A stretch of DNA of 64,000 nucleotides from Owenia fusiformis (taxonomy: Eukaryota > Annelida > Polychaeta > Sabellida > Oweniidae). Position numbers and translations under genes: made by a program. Positions within the stretch are counted from its first letter, which is position 1. Every line of letters begins with the position of its first letter. Of this stretch, positions 1 to 9,960 are shown one piece after another. The DNA is taken from contig CAIIXF020000003.1 in assembly GCA_903813345.2 (NCBI GenBank), positions 29,963,248 through 30,027,247 of the forward strand, in the 5' to 3' direction. The notes under the pieces are model-generated. The model was not told the DNA's origin. It saw nothing but the letters and a program-made list of their open reading frames with translations, and did not search any database.

Positions 1-670
1 ACTGCATTAATAAAATACTGGATAAGAATCCTCCAACTCCCCCCAACAAATATACTCCATAAAGCATATTCCTATGAAAAGGAAATGCACGAATTAGGTT
101 TTCAAACTTGGGCTACAAAAGTTTATGATATTTTATGTAAAACTAATATGACAAAACACTGGGAGGATCAAGATAATTTAGAAAATAAAGAAATGGTACC
201 ATTCAATGTTGAAAAAACCTTGAGGAGTAACTTTGTTGATAAATGGAAAACTGATATTAATCACAACTTCCCTATACTTCGCACATATAACACCTTTAAG
301 AATGACTTTTCTTTGGATACTTATACTAAACTTGATAATAGAAAATATAGACAATCAATAGCCAGGTTTAGACTAAGCTCACACAAACTTCGAATTGAAA
401 CAGGCCGCTATTCTAAACCTAAACCTATTCCAATAAATGATAGACTTTGCCTAACTTGTAAATCTGTAGAAGATGAAAAACATTTTTTTTATTAATTGTA
501 AAAAACATGATGCACAAAGGAGTGTCCTTCTAGAAAAAATGAAAGAAATATTTGGACCCGATTTTCTAATCAATGAAACAAATTTTAAAATGCTACTGTC
601 TTCGCAAAATATTACTGTTCAAAGGCATATTGGCAAATATGTTTACCATTCTTTCCAAAATTTAGAGTAG
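1..670 (+). pseudogene. LINE reverse transcriptase C-terminal region, frameshifted
   Basis: Frame 1 is open from base 1 to a TAA at 493-495. The coding sense then continues in another frame to a TAG at 668-670. The break sits at a run of eight T (483-490), so a one-base slip in that homopolymer explains it. Visible are the motif RFRLSSHKLRIETGRY and a C-x2-C zinc-knuckle half, followed after the shift by NCKKHDAQR and a C-terminal tail similar to the copy at 37.8 kb. The polymerase core (YADD-type motif) would be upstream, outside the window. It is a dead relic unless the homopolymer is a sequencing error. Confidence 0.85.
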
Positions 671-906
671 ACTACAATTACTGTGCTACACTGCTGATAT
701 CTTCTTTTTTATCTTTTATGCATCAAGTTTTATAGAAAGCCTGTAGCCTCATACTAATGATTATATGTTACATGTATAAAGTTTAGTTTGAAATATAGTC
801 TAGGGTTTAGTTAATAGTGTAGTATTGTCTTGTGTCAAGACAGCCTAGTTTGTACATAGACTAATGTGTCATGTTTTGATACAAAATGTCAATAAAAGAA
901 AATATA
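1..906 (+). mobile_element. Non-LTR retrotransposon (LINE), 3' end
   Basis: The segment holds the end of a reverse-transcriptase ORF running in from the left edge, then a 3' UTR with AATAAA at 891-896. It is related to the minus-strand copy at 37618-39107: the two share the order KYWIR, KAY, RLSSHKL, a KP-rich stretch, C-x2-C and H-x4-C. The 3' end stops at a 29-bp minisatellite. The clade looks like CR1/Jockey-type non-LTR elements, but I cannot assign it by eye. The 5' extent is outside the window. Confidence 0.85.
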
Positions 907-1129
907 TTTGACCTCACCTAACTTAGGAGTTCATATTTAACCTCATCTAATTTAGGAGGTTGTATTTGACCTCACCTTACTTAGGAGTTCATATTTGACC
1001 TTACCTAACTTAGGAGTTCATATTTGACCTCACCTAACTTAGGAGTTCATATTTGACCTTACCTAACTTAGCAGTTCATATTTGACCTCACCTAACTTAA
1101 GAGTTCATATTTGACCTTACCTAACTTAG
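907..1129. repeat. 29-bp minisatellite, about 7.7 copies
   Basis: Direct tandem copies start at 907, 936, 965, 994, 1023, 1052, 1081 and 1110, each exactly 29 bp with a few substitutions. The core is TTTGACCTCACCTAACTTAG. The array begins right after the LINE poly(A) signal, so it may have grown from the retrotransposon 3' end or insertion site. Confidence 0.95.
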
Positions 1130-1140
1130 TAATTTTAGTA

Positions 1141-1260
1141 ACTCACTAAGTTACTTACTTTTAACTAATTAACTCAGTAACAATCTTAGTAACCAACTAA
1201 TTTATGAGCATACTTACTTGCTTGCTTACTTACTTGCTTATTTACTTACTAAAAAGCCTT
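1141..1260. repeat. Degenerate ACTT/TTAC simple repeat
   Basis: Low-complexity tract dominated by ACTTACTT and TTGCTTAC words. No coding signal. Confidence 0.7.
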
Positions 1261-1316
1261 TGAGTCTCTGTAGGATTGCTTACAATCTCAATGTCTAGTT
1301 ATTTCTTATTCGGTAA

Positions 1317-1485
1317 AAAAACACCCACAGCTTCAAAATTGTATAGGTCCTTTAAATGGCAAAATGGCCTTTAATAATTAAAAAAGTGAAAAATAGAAAC
1401 AAAACATAAAAATGAATGAAACTGAATCTGATCTGAAATAACATTGAAGAACCCTTACAAGTTAAAAGATGTCACATTTGACATT
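1317..1485 (+). repeat. Dispersed repeat, copy 1
   Basis: Diverged direct copy of 2050-2215. Shared landmarks in order: CAC-CCA, AGGTCCTTTAAATGG, an A-rich stretch, AAAATG/ATGAAAC and ACATTGAAGAA, then ACAAGTTA. Function unknown; probably an old transposon fragment. Confidence 0.6.
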
Positions 1486-2049
1486 GAAAAACCTTGAATA
1501 ATTAAAACGAGGAAAATATAGATTTAAGTTTTACCTTTTTAATATTTGCAATTTGGCGCAACAATATACTGCTGAGCCTCCTAAGATGCATTTTTCTTTT
1601 GTGTGTGATGATGCTCTGGATGTTTGATAATAGCTGTTAACTTTGACAGACGGAAGAGAAATGGCATGGCCAAAAGTCCAAAGTATAATTTTTTTAAATA
1701 GATTATCATGGGATTGGTAGAAACATAAGGTCATCTCTAAAACCACTTATCTATTAATGATAAGTTGGTCACTGAATAATTGACATATTTAAAAGTTTTA
1801 GAACAAGCTCATACCTTTGTATGTCATCTTTAAACTAAAAATTAAATCCTAAAACGCTTCTTGAGGTCATATGTAATACCTTAGCTATACTCCAGTTTTC
1901 TTATAAACATTGGTGATGCATTGCTACATCTTTAACATATACATAAAAACATAACTTTACACATTTAGTAAGCTCTATTAAAACATTGATATCTCAGGAA
2001 AAACATCTGACATCTGACAATACTGACATCTGTTTTAACATAACAGACA

Positions 2050-2215
2050 TTGTCTCTTTTTGGAGCACCCAGAGCTAAAAAATGGCAGAGGTCCTTTAAA
2101 TGGTGAAATGGATTTGAATGCTCAAAAATTGAAAAATAAAAGCAAAATATGAGAATGAAAGTAAAAGAAACCTGAGCTAAAATGACATTGAAGAATTAAC
2201 TACAAGTTACAGTTA
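2050..2215 (+). repeat. Dispersed repeat, copy 2
   Basis: Second diverged copy of the 1317-1485 repeat, same strand, about 0.73 kb downstream. The shared core AGGTCCTTTAAATGG is identical. Confidence 0.6.
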
Positions 2216-2424
2216 AAAAAGGTATAGATTTTTAAAAAGTTTGATTCTGGATCATACACAACACAAACTGATGTCAAAGATCAAATATGACAAATGACCA
2301 CCATTATATTAGTCACTGTGACATGAGCTAAAGAACAAGTGCATTATAGAAATAATTTGTCAAGTTATCATGCCTGTTTGGGAACTAGTATTTGCACTGA
2401 GAAAACTGTTACATTTGTCATTTT

Positions 2425-2562
2425 TTATATTGGGATTCATATTAGGATTCAAATTGACATTCAAACAGAAGTTATGAATCCCAATATAAGATCATATTTG
2501 TATTGGTATTGAGGTTCAAGCTAAAATTTTGCTGGTGAGTTTGAATCCTAATCCCAATACCT
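2425..2562. repeat. Inverted-repeat (hairpin) segment
   Basis: TATATTGGGATTCAT near 2427 is matched in inverted orientation by ATGAATCCCAATATA near 2475, and the theme GAATCCTAATCCCAAT returns near 2545. This looks like a short foldback transposon relic. Confidence 0.55.
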
Positions 2563-2640
2563 ATTTGCAGCCAACTTTACCCACTTTGGATTGTAAACTG
2601 TAGAGTTATTAGAGTTCAGGTAATAATAGAAATTAAAAGG

Positions 2641-3250
2641 GTTAAAGGAATATTCCTTGCCAGACCCTTTCTCTCTTGATATGGTAGCTATAATCATTTA
2701 GTTTCCATATTTAGCGAAACATGGGAAAATGTTTTAATATGGTCAATATTGATCATTTAAAAATCTAGTGCTTATTTCCAGTGAGCTGCCATCTTTTAAG
2801 ATTTCTTGCAGGAAGTGATGTCATCAACTCTCAACTTCTATAACCTTGCCCATAACAGTATAGGAAAGTAGCACAAAATCACTTCTAGACAAGTGATCAT
2901 TACTTTCTGTGCAAAAATATTTTCAGGGCTTGTCAACTTAGAATAAAAGAAGAGATTTTCAGAAGGATTAAATAAGATACAAAGTTGAAAAAGAATATTT
3001 AGCTGGTTTTGTAATTCTTAATAGCTCCTCACCTAATGCTATATGCAAAGTTGAGAGTCGATGACATCACTTCCTGTGTGAAATTTTAAAAGATGGCAGC
3101 TTACTGGAATTGAGCATCACATCTCTAAGTGATCAAAAGTTTGACCATATCAAAACATTTTTGCGTGTTTTGCTAAACATGGCAAGCATATATATGGTTA
3201 TAGCTACCATATGAGGAGAGAGATGGTTTGGCAAGGAATATTCCTTTAAC
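2641..3250. mobile_element. Nonautonomous TIR element (MITE), 610 bp
   Basis: The ends are GTTAAAGGAATATTCCTTGC and its complement at 3231-3250. The inverted similarity runs about 200 bp inward (matching blocks include GCCATCTTTTAA, GGAAGTGATGTCATC and TGGTAGCTATAA with their complements). The 9-bp flanks ATTAAAAGG (2632-2640) and ATTAAGAAG (3251-3259) match at seven of nine positions, which would suit a mutated 9-bp target duplication of a Mutator-like element. No transposase ORF is inside. Confidence 0.8.
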
Positions 3251-3814
3251 ATTAAGAAGCTATTTAAAATGCATTTCCCTCCCTTTCCGATCAGTCCACT
3301 CAAAGCATCACGATTCAAATTGTCCAAAGTTGCAAACCCATATATTGAATTCTTAACTAGCTATTATTATCAAGCTGCATTGTATTGAGATACTTTTGGG
3401 GGAAATTCTCAGATATTTCAAATAAGTTTAACAGTTTCCTGGTGTGGCTTCATGACTGTTATTCAATCCCAGATCTGAAGTGATTGTAAGCCTGGTGTTT
3501 ATTAAAGATAATCTACCAGAATTACATCATTTTGATATTTTTATATTACATCCTGGTAGAGTTCATAGAGAGGGATATAAGAGAGAGCTTTCATATTTTT
3601 TATTTTTTTGTAGTCTTATACTTATCTTTAAAGATTTAGATTTAGTTTTTTTCTGATTCGATTTCTTGAGGCTATTCTTGATATATCAAAGATTGGCACC
3701 TTGACTTGTCTTATTTCAGTATTAAAACAATAAGGGATCAGTATAAAAAGACAGTCACTTAAATAAGTAAACAGTATCATATAATTAATATCATATAATA
3801 TTGTCTATTTCTAG

Positions 3815-4051
3815 GACCAGGTGAAAGTATCTCTATGGCAACATCTTGACAGTTTCATAGCAACACTCTATGACAACAACAATGACATACACAATCTCCT
3901 AATTGCTGAGATACAGAAATCCTGGAAAAATAGTCAAGCTGCACCTGTTGAAGATAACCCTAAAGAGACTGACTCAAGTTCTACAATTGATGAATATGTG
4001 TGCAACTTTGTTCTACCTGCTCTGAGGTTATTGCAGGACATTAAGACACAG
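3815..4051 (+). CDS. KIAA1755/PLEKHG4/ARHGEF40-like gene, coding exon A
   Basis: Internal exon of 79 codons, phase 0 at both ends. The acceptor TTCTAG precedes 3815 and the donor GTAGGTG starts at 4052. The peptide begins DQVKVSLWQHLDSFIATLYD and ends LPALRLLQDIKTQ. In-frame stops lie just before the acceptor and soon after the donor. I recognise the N-terminal helical pattern of the KIAA1755/puratrophin-1 family: a short helix, an acidic linker, then a conserved FLxPAxRL-type segment directly before a GWPL block, which here opens exon B. The initiator exon, expected to add only a few residues, was not found. Standing alone the ORF length is near chance; the call rests on splice sites, phase and the fit to exon B. 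Confidence 0.72.
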
Positions 4052-4260
4052 GTAGGTGCAGATACTAACATTTTGGGCAAAATCCCGTTACTCTACGTCT
4101 TTTTGTGGCAGCAGTGAATCCCTATGGTGAAGAGTGTCACTACTATTTCCAGGTAGTTTTCAAATGCTGATGTAACGGAGGTCTGCCTTTATTTAATTTC
4201 TTAATTGGTGTGCATAAACATCGCTACCTGTTGATACCTGTGTAGTATAACCATGGCAAT

Positions 4261-4460
4261 CTACAAATGGGGGGGGGGGGCACATTCCAAATCATGAAAA
4301 AAATTTCCGCTGAAACAGTTTATGGGCCCTTAAAGCCAAGTTATGCCCAAAAAGGCCCATTTTTTGAGGCCTTACAAAATTTTTGGCTATAAATTTTTGG
4401 GGCCCTAAATTATTTTTTCTGGGCCCACCCTAGGGAGGGGGGTGCCTGGATCCGCCAGTG
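4261..4460. mobile_element. Dispersed GGCGGATCCAGG-type repeat
   Basis: Starts with a G homopolymer and ends GGTGCCTGGATCCGCCAGTG. The body is rich in GGGCCC, GGCCC and TTTTTGGGGCC words. Four other segments (7165-7378, 9755-9960, 34672-34885 and near 62196) share the TGG(C/T)GGAT-type edge and the glycine-codon-like GGCC-rich body. Probably a MITE or SINE-like family; no clear target duplication seen. Confidence 0.55.
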
Positions 4461-4927
4461 ATTTCTTTGATCACACCATGTCATCATGATGGCGGCGTGA
4501 TTGATATCATGATTGTGATTGGCATCCTGCTTTTTGTCATCACAATTCAAAGAAAAGTGCTCGTCAGATTTCCAGATGTTGGAGGGTACAAAGTTCTTGT
4601 ATCATGTATTCTGGTAGCCATTGTATAAGTTTTTTAGATAAATCTTGTCATTGACATTTCAGGAAAACCATGTGATGGTTTCTTCAAATTCATTTAGTTC
4701 TACAGTTTATGAACTTTTTTCTTCGTGGTATGATTTCATTTACACCATGCTGTACATTGTATGTTTACATTGTTGAAATGAACATAATAAATGTATAAGT
4801 ATTGGGAATTTGATATGTAACAATTTTTACACAATTGTAACATTTAATGTAAAGTTTTAAGAGTCAGATAAAAATAAGGTAATAGAGGTTATTACATTTG
4901 AGATAGATCCGTATTAGTTACTGTGAG

Positions 4928-5075
4928 TCCTCCCCCACTTCACAACTCCCCACTACACACCTCCCCACTATACACATCCCTACTACACACCAACCCCACT
5001 ATACACCTCCCCACTATACACCTCCCCACTATACACATCCCCACTACACACCTCCCCACTACACACCTCCCCACA
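4928..5075. repeat. 15-bp minisatellite, about 10 copies
   Basis: Tandem units CTCCCCACTATACAC with C/T and A/C variants. The antisense reading gives an artefactual Gly/Val/Cys-rich ORF, which is not a gene. Confidence 0.92.
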
Positions 5076-6107
5076 AGTGATGTGTGAAGTAGATAAAGGA
5101 CAGGGGTCCATAGTCTTAAAGCAAGACTATATAAAACATTCCTCAACGTTTTAAACTCATTGTCCTTATATGGAAAATTACTGCATTTTCGGGTTGAAAG
5201 TTGATATTCTCTACAGCATAATCATCTATAATTCTGAACATTATTCAATGCAGGAAGCAACTTCAAAGCTAGAAATATAATTTTTTAGATTTATCTATTG
5301 AAAGATCAAAGGGTCCACAATATGCTATGTTACATTTATGAGGGTAATTAAAAAAACTTGTTTGAAAGCATGATAAAATGACACTCACTAAACTTAAAAC
5401 ATTTGATGATTAATTAATTACATTTTACCTTTTAATTTAATTTGTCGAAAATGTGTTTAAGATTTTGAAACCTGTTACGTTATGAGTCACCTGTTTGAAC
5501 AGATGCATGGTCATTTTCAGAATTCTACTCAAGACTCGGATATATTAACAGGAATGAATTTTTTTTAGTCTATGGTTTTAGCTCACATTGTGAGAGCCAT
5601 CATAGAATTGTGCATTATAACATATAAGGAATTGAGTTATAAATCTTGTTGAAGCACTGCTACTGTTCAAGTGTAATATCCTGGCCATAATAACCCTACT
5701 CTGGGCTATGTATTTTTTTTTATTAATCATTTTTTATTTCAAGTTCATTTATTATAACATTTAATATCATACAATGAAAATTCAACAAGGTTAATCGATT
5801 TAACGTTTATGTATTATAGTATCCATTTGTATTTCTGATACTTAATTAGAAGATCTTTCTTTGGAATAATAGCATATATCAAGGACATTAAAATAAATCA
5901 ATAAATCTGTTATCAAGAATTTCATGAAATTACCACAAGATACCAGTATAGTATCTTGTCATGAGCTAATATTTAGTTTCCTAAAGTTCAGAAAGTTTCA
6001 GGTAACAGAGAGTCTTTATTTAGATAAGGCACAGTTTTTGTTAAACGTTATCTTGAGTGTATAGCCCTGAATTCACTGATTGGAAGTGGTTTGGATCAAA
6101 GGTTGAG

Positions 6108-6703
6108 GAAACGTTATAAAACAGATCTGGTGCAATGTGCTGCTTGACATTTGTAATTCTTAAGATTTTTCAATATTTAGAAAATAATAATTTCAACTAA
6201 TTTATGCCCATTTCATAATTGTGAGAACAAAATATTATGTAGGAAATTAGAACAGATACTAGATTTAGTACAAAGATCACATTAGGTTTGAGACATGCTT
6301 GACATTTTTCAATGTAGGCATTTTGAATTTCAGGTGCAATATTTATCACTCTGTGTCTTGTTATCAAAGATTGTAGAAGGGAAACAATTAGATGTGCTGG
6401 TCATTGAAACGTTATAAAACAGAGCTGGTGCAATGTGCTGCTTGACATTTGTGATTCTTAAGATTTTTCAATATTTAGAAAATAATAATTTCAACTAATT
6501 TATGCCCATTTCATAATTGTGAGAACAAAATATTATGTAGGAAATTAGAACAGATACTAGATTTAGTACAAAGATCACATTAGGTTTGAGACATGCTTGA
6601 CATTTTTCAATGTAGGCATTTTGAATTTCAGGTGCAATATTTATCACTCTGTGTCTTGTTATGAAAGATGGTAGAAGGGAAACAATTATATGTGCTGGTC
6701 ATT
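6108..6703. repeat. 298-bp direct tandem duplication
   Basis: 6108-6405 is repeated at 6406-6703, both starting GAAACGTTATAAAACAGA. Only a handful of single-base differences are visible (for example CAGATCTGG versus CAGAGCTGG), so the duplication is recent or has been homogenised. No coding content. Confidence 0.95.
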
Positions 6704-7164
6704 GATTTTAGTCCTGATTATAGGTTATTGATTTGCATATACATGTACCACTGTTGCGCCATCTATGTATTGTTTCTCAGTTTGAAAGAACAGCTTTAAT
6801 GGCTCTATTTTCTATGAGTTGTTTGTTTGTTGATTGTTTATTTGTTTGGATATATTTTTGAATGTTGTCTAGTGACATGTCAGTACAATTTAATGTAAAT
6901 TCCATTGTAAGGCAGAAAGTCTGTCTCAGTAAGAATGAACCAAGCAGTATAGCTTTCCTTCAGGTAATTTATGGTGTTGAACATGTTTATTGCATATGTA
7001 AGTGGTTTATGTATGTAATCATTTCATTTTGTGAGTGTTTCTATGTAATCATTCTTCTGAGTTGGTTGGCTGTTTGAAGTCTCAGTAAGACAATGGGAGG
7101 TCTTCTATTGTAAGAATGTAAAATTGTGTCATTGATGTTCCCTCAACAAAAAAATGGGAGGTCA
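6704..7164. other. Intronic sequence, nothing recognised
   Basis: Contains a TTTGTTTG-type low-complexity tract near 6820-6850 and the word GCGCCATCTAT at 6754. No exon or element could be supported. Confidence 0.5.
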
Positions 7165-7378
7165 GTGGTGGATATTTAGGTTGGTCTCTCTTTGAGGCCC
7201 CAAAAAATTTGAGGGTAAAAAATCTGCTCCTCCCTGCTTAAACTGTGCAATTTTGCTAACAAACAGGCGTTATTGGGCATTATCTTTTAATTTTGGGCCA
7301 ATTTAGGGCCTAAGCTTTATTTATGCTGAAATTTTGGGCTTTCCTCTTGGTTTTCAGATCTGCCTCTTGAGGTCTTCT
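7165..7378. mobile_element. Dispersed GGCGGATCCAGG-type repeat, diverged copy
   Basis: The left edge CAGTGGTGGATATTTAGG resembles the complement of the 4460 edge. The body has GAGGCCCC, TTGGGCC and AGGGCC words as in the other copies; the right edge AGATCTGCCTCT is degraded. Confidence 0.45.
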
Positions 7379-9754
7379 ATTATCGTCTAGTACATCACTT
7401 TAATCCTATAACACTGTTCAGTAACAGTGCAATTTTGTATGACTGATAAGTAAATCCTGTTGCATGTGATATCACATGAAACACATGTTAAAACAAAATC
7501 AATAATTATATTCATTAACACTTACTTCCGTACATATGTGAATATATACTTGAATTGTATGATTAAGGCAGTTGGGCATGATGAGAATTTCGATATAATT
7601 TTTATGATTCTAATAACCATCAATCAGTGAAATGGTTGATATTTTTCACATTTTTATTACATATTATGGTGAGATACATTGTTCAAAATCAAAGTATTTT
7701 AATCAAATGAAACATTTTACAGAATTACTCATATTATTTCTGAGAGTAGGGAACTACCTTAACAGGATGTGGAATAATCTCATATATAGTTATAGTAACA
7801 CATGTTTTACCATGTGATTGCGAATTCTTTGAATAAGAATGAAAATGTTACTATTGGGTTCACATTTCATATATGTCATCAAATCACACATTCAAGTTTC
7901 TGTCCTTATTATATCTCGATGGTCTCATGATATCTATTTAGGTGCAGACTATCACTTTTATCAAAATAAGCACTATAAGTGATAAAAATGATAACAGCAA
8001 TAAAAACACTTGACAAAATTTTATGAGGTTAAATCTCTCAAAGTGCAAAACCAATGTAAGGCCTTCTGTAAGGCCATTCATGAATACTATAGATGACTTC
8101 TATGATATGTCCCCTTGTCTATTAATATTTTGACACTTCCCCTCAACTACCAGAACTTCATTTTCAATTTATCAATTTATTTTAGAGTTCAATACTACTT
8201 CAAAAGTTATCATAAAGGCCCATAAATTCAGAAGGTCAATATAGAGTTGTAACATGAAATGTATAATGATTAGTAATCTATTAACGATAACATGTACATT
8301 TTCTGTACAGTACATATTTGCCCTGCCAAGAAAATCAAGAGTTTTATATTTTTCTGTAAAATTTATAGGAAACAGATTTTTTCTTACATTTCTGTAAAAT
8401 TTGTAACTTTAGTTTCATTAAGTTCATGATACATTTTACTGTTTTAGAATTTGTGAGTTCAACATATCTGAAAGGTCATGATGAACATTGAATGACATTT
8501 TATATTTATGGCAATAGCTATCTGTGAACATAACACAGGCGGCAATATAACAATTGGAAGCTGATAAACCAGACATCGGTCTATTATGTTAACATTACTT
8601 TAGACCTGCTGCATATATGAAAGTTAAAAAGTTACAGAAGGCCAAATTTGATCTCTGAAGTTGTTTTGTTATATGGTCACTTTGTTATAGATCTGAATAA
8701 CAGTTTTAGAGATATTCTGGAGTATATGACAAATAAGGAGCATTCAACTATAATTTGTGATACATGTATATCCATTTTAGACTCAAAAGTTAGAGAACTC
8801 ATCATAGTAGAACTGAATAAAAAGCCTACTTAACAAGAATATGTTTATCATAGATAAATATCCAAGGATCAACAGGTATATTCTGTGCTATAGAAAGGAT
8901 TAAATTTCTAAAGTTGAATATATTCATTTTATGGATGCTGGACTCAAAGAATAGTATCATCCATTTGTGATTTCCTGAGATAAATATGAGGGAGATCTGA
9001 GAAATAGACACAGTAAGTACTAGAATATTATTATAATAATTAATTGTTTGTTTGTTTAATTTTTGAAGGATGTCACGTATATCAGTAGGCATTCTACATC
9101 TTTGTCCAAATGTGATTTTTCCAGCGTTAATACTACCAGGTGCTCTCCACCCTGTGAAATGTACAAAAATTACCAGCCTCTCAGGATCGGCACCCTATCG
9201 AAGGTTCAACTATTTAGATGTTAGGGATAGCACCCTGAAAAAGATCACTATCGACATGTGAATCTGTATTTACATGATGATAAAATCCTTCTTCTTTGTA
9301 CATCATTTTCCTCTTTGAAACACTAGCCATAATTGGGTATACTTTGGAAGCCTTGGCTGCCACTTTGGCAACTTGGTCAATTATGTCAGTGATGGGTTTC
9401 AGTTCCTTTTGATGTCAGCCAGAAATAGAACATAGCTTTAAAATACAATTAAATGAGGGTTTGGCTTGGTCTTTATACTTGTCTGACAGTTACCTCTTGG
9501 AAAAGCTTTTTTCTTTTTATCGGAAACATATTTTTAGAGGATGGTATCCATAATCGTTTCAACTTATCTTTCAAATGGGACTTATTTCTTACAGGCCAAG
9601 GTTCTGAGTTGGTTAGAGTAACATTTGTATCATTCTACCTTATTCTAAAAAACCTTAAAGCTTTAATGTTCAGCATCTTCATTTTGAGTTTTAAATGGTC
9701 GTTCTGAACTTTTGTTTTGAATAGGCATGAGTGTGGGTGTAACTAATGAATTTT
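7379..9754. other. Intronic sequence, nothing recognised
   Basis: AT-rich. The short open frames here (for example around 8650-9260 and 9453-9707) are of a length expected by chance at this base composition and show no splice borders or familiar motifs. Confidence 0.5.
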
Positions 9755-9960
9755 GGCAGAGTTGGTGGATCCCCCCATTAAGGTAGGGTCAGTTTGGTCC
9801 TCAAAATAGGCCTTTTTTGTCCTCATTTCAAAAATGGTCCCCATTTTGAGGAAAGAAGCCTTTGAATTTTTTAAATTGCCCCAAATTTTCAGGAAGGGTG
9901 TTTCAACAATTATTTGTTGGGTCCCTACTGGTCAATTTTCTGAGCTCATTATCTCCTGCA
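9755..9960. mobile_element. Dispersed GGCGGATCCAGG-type repeat, diverged copy
   Basis: Begins GTTGGTGGATCCCCCC and continues with GGTCC, GGCCT and TTTTTTGTCC-rich text like the copies at 4.3 and 34.7 kb. Confidence 0.45.

Noticed and set aside
907-1129. CRISPR-like regular array
   Set aside because: Units are contiguous 29-bp copies without unique spacers, in animal DNA; it is a minisatellite.
4940-5146. Gly/Val/Cys-rich minus-strand ORF
   Set aside because: Pure translation of the 15-bp minisatellite.
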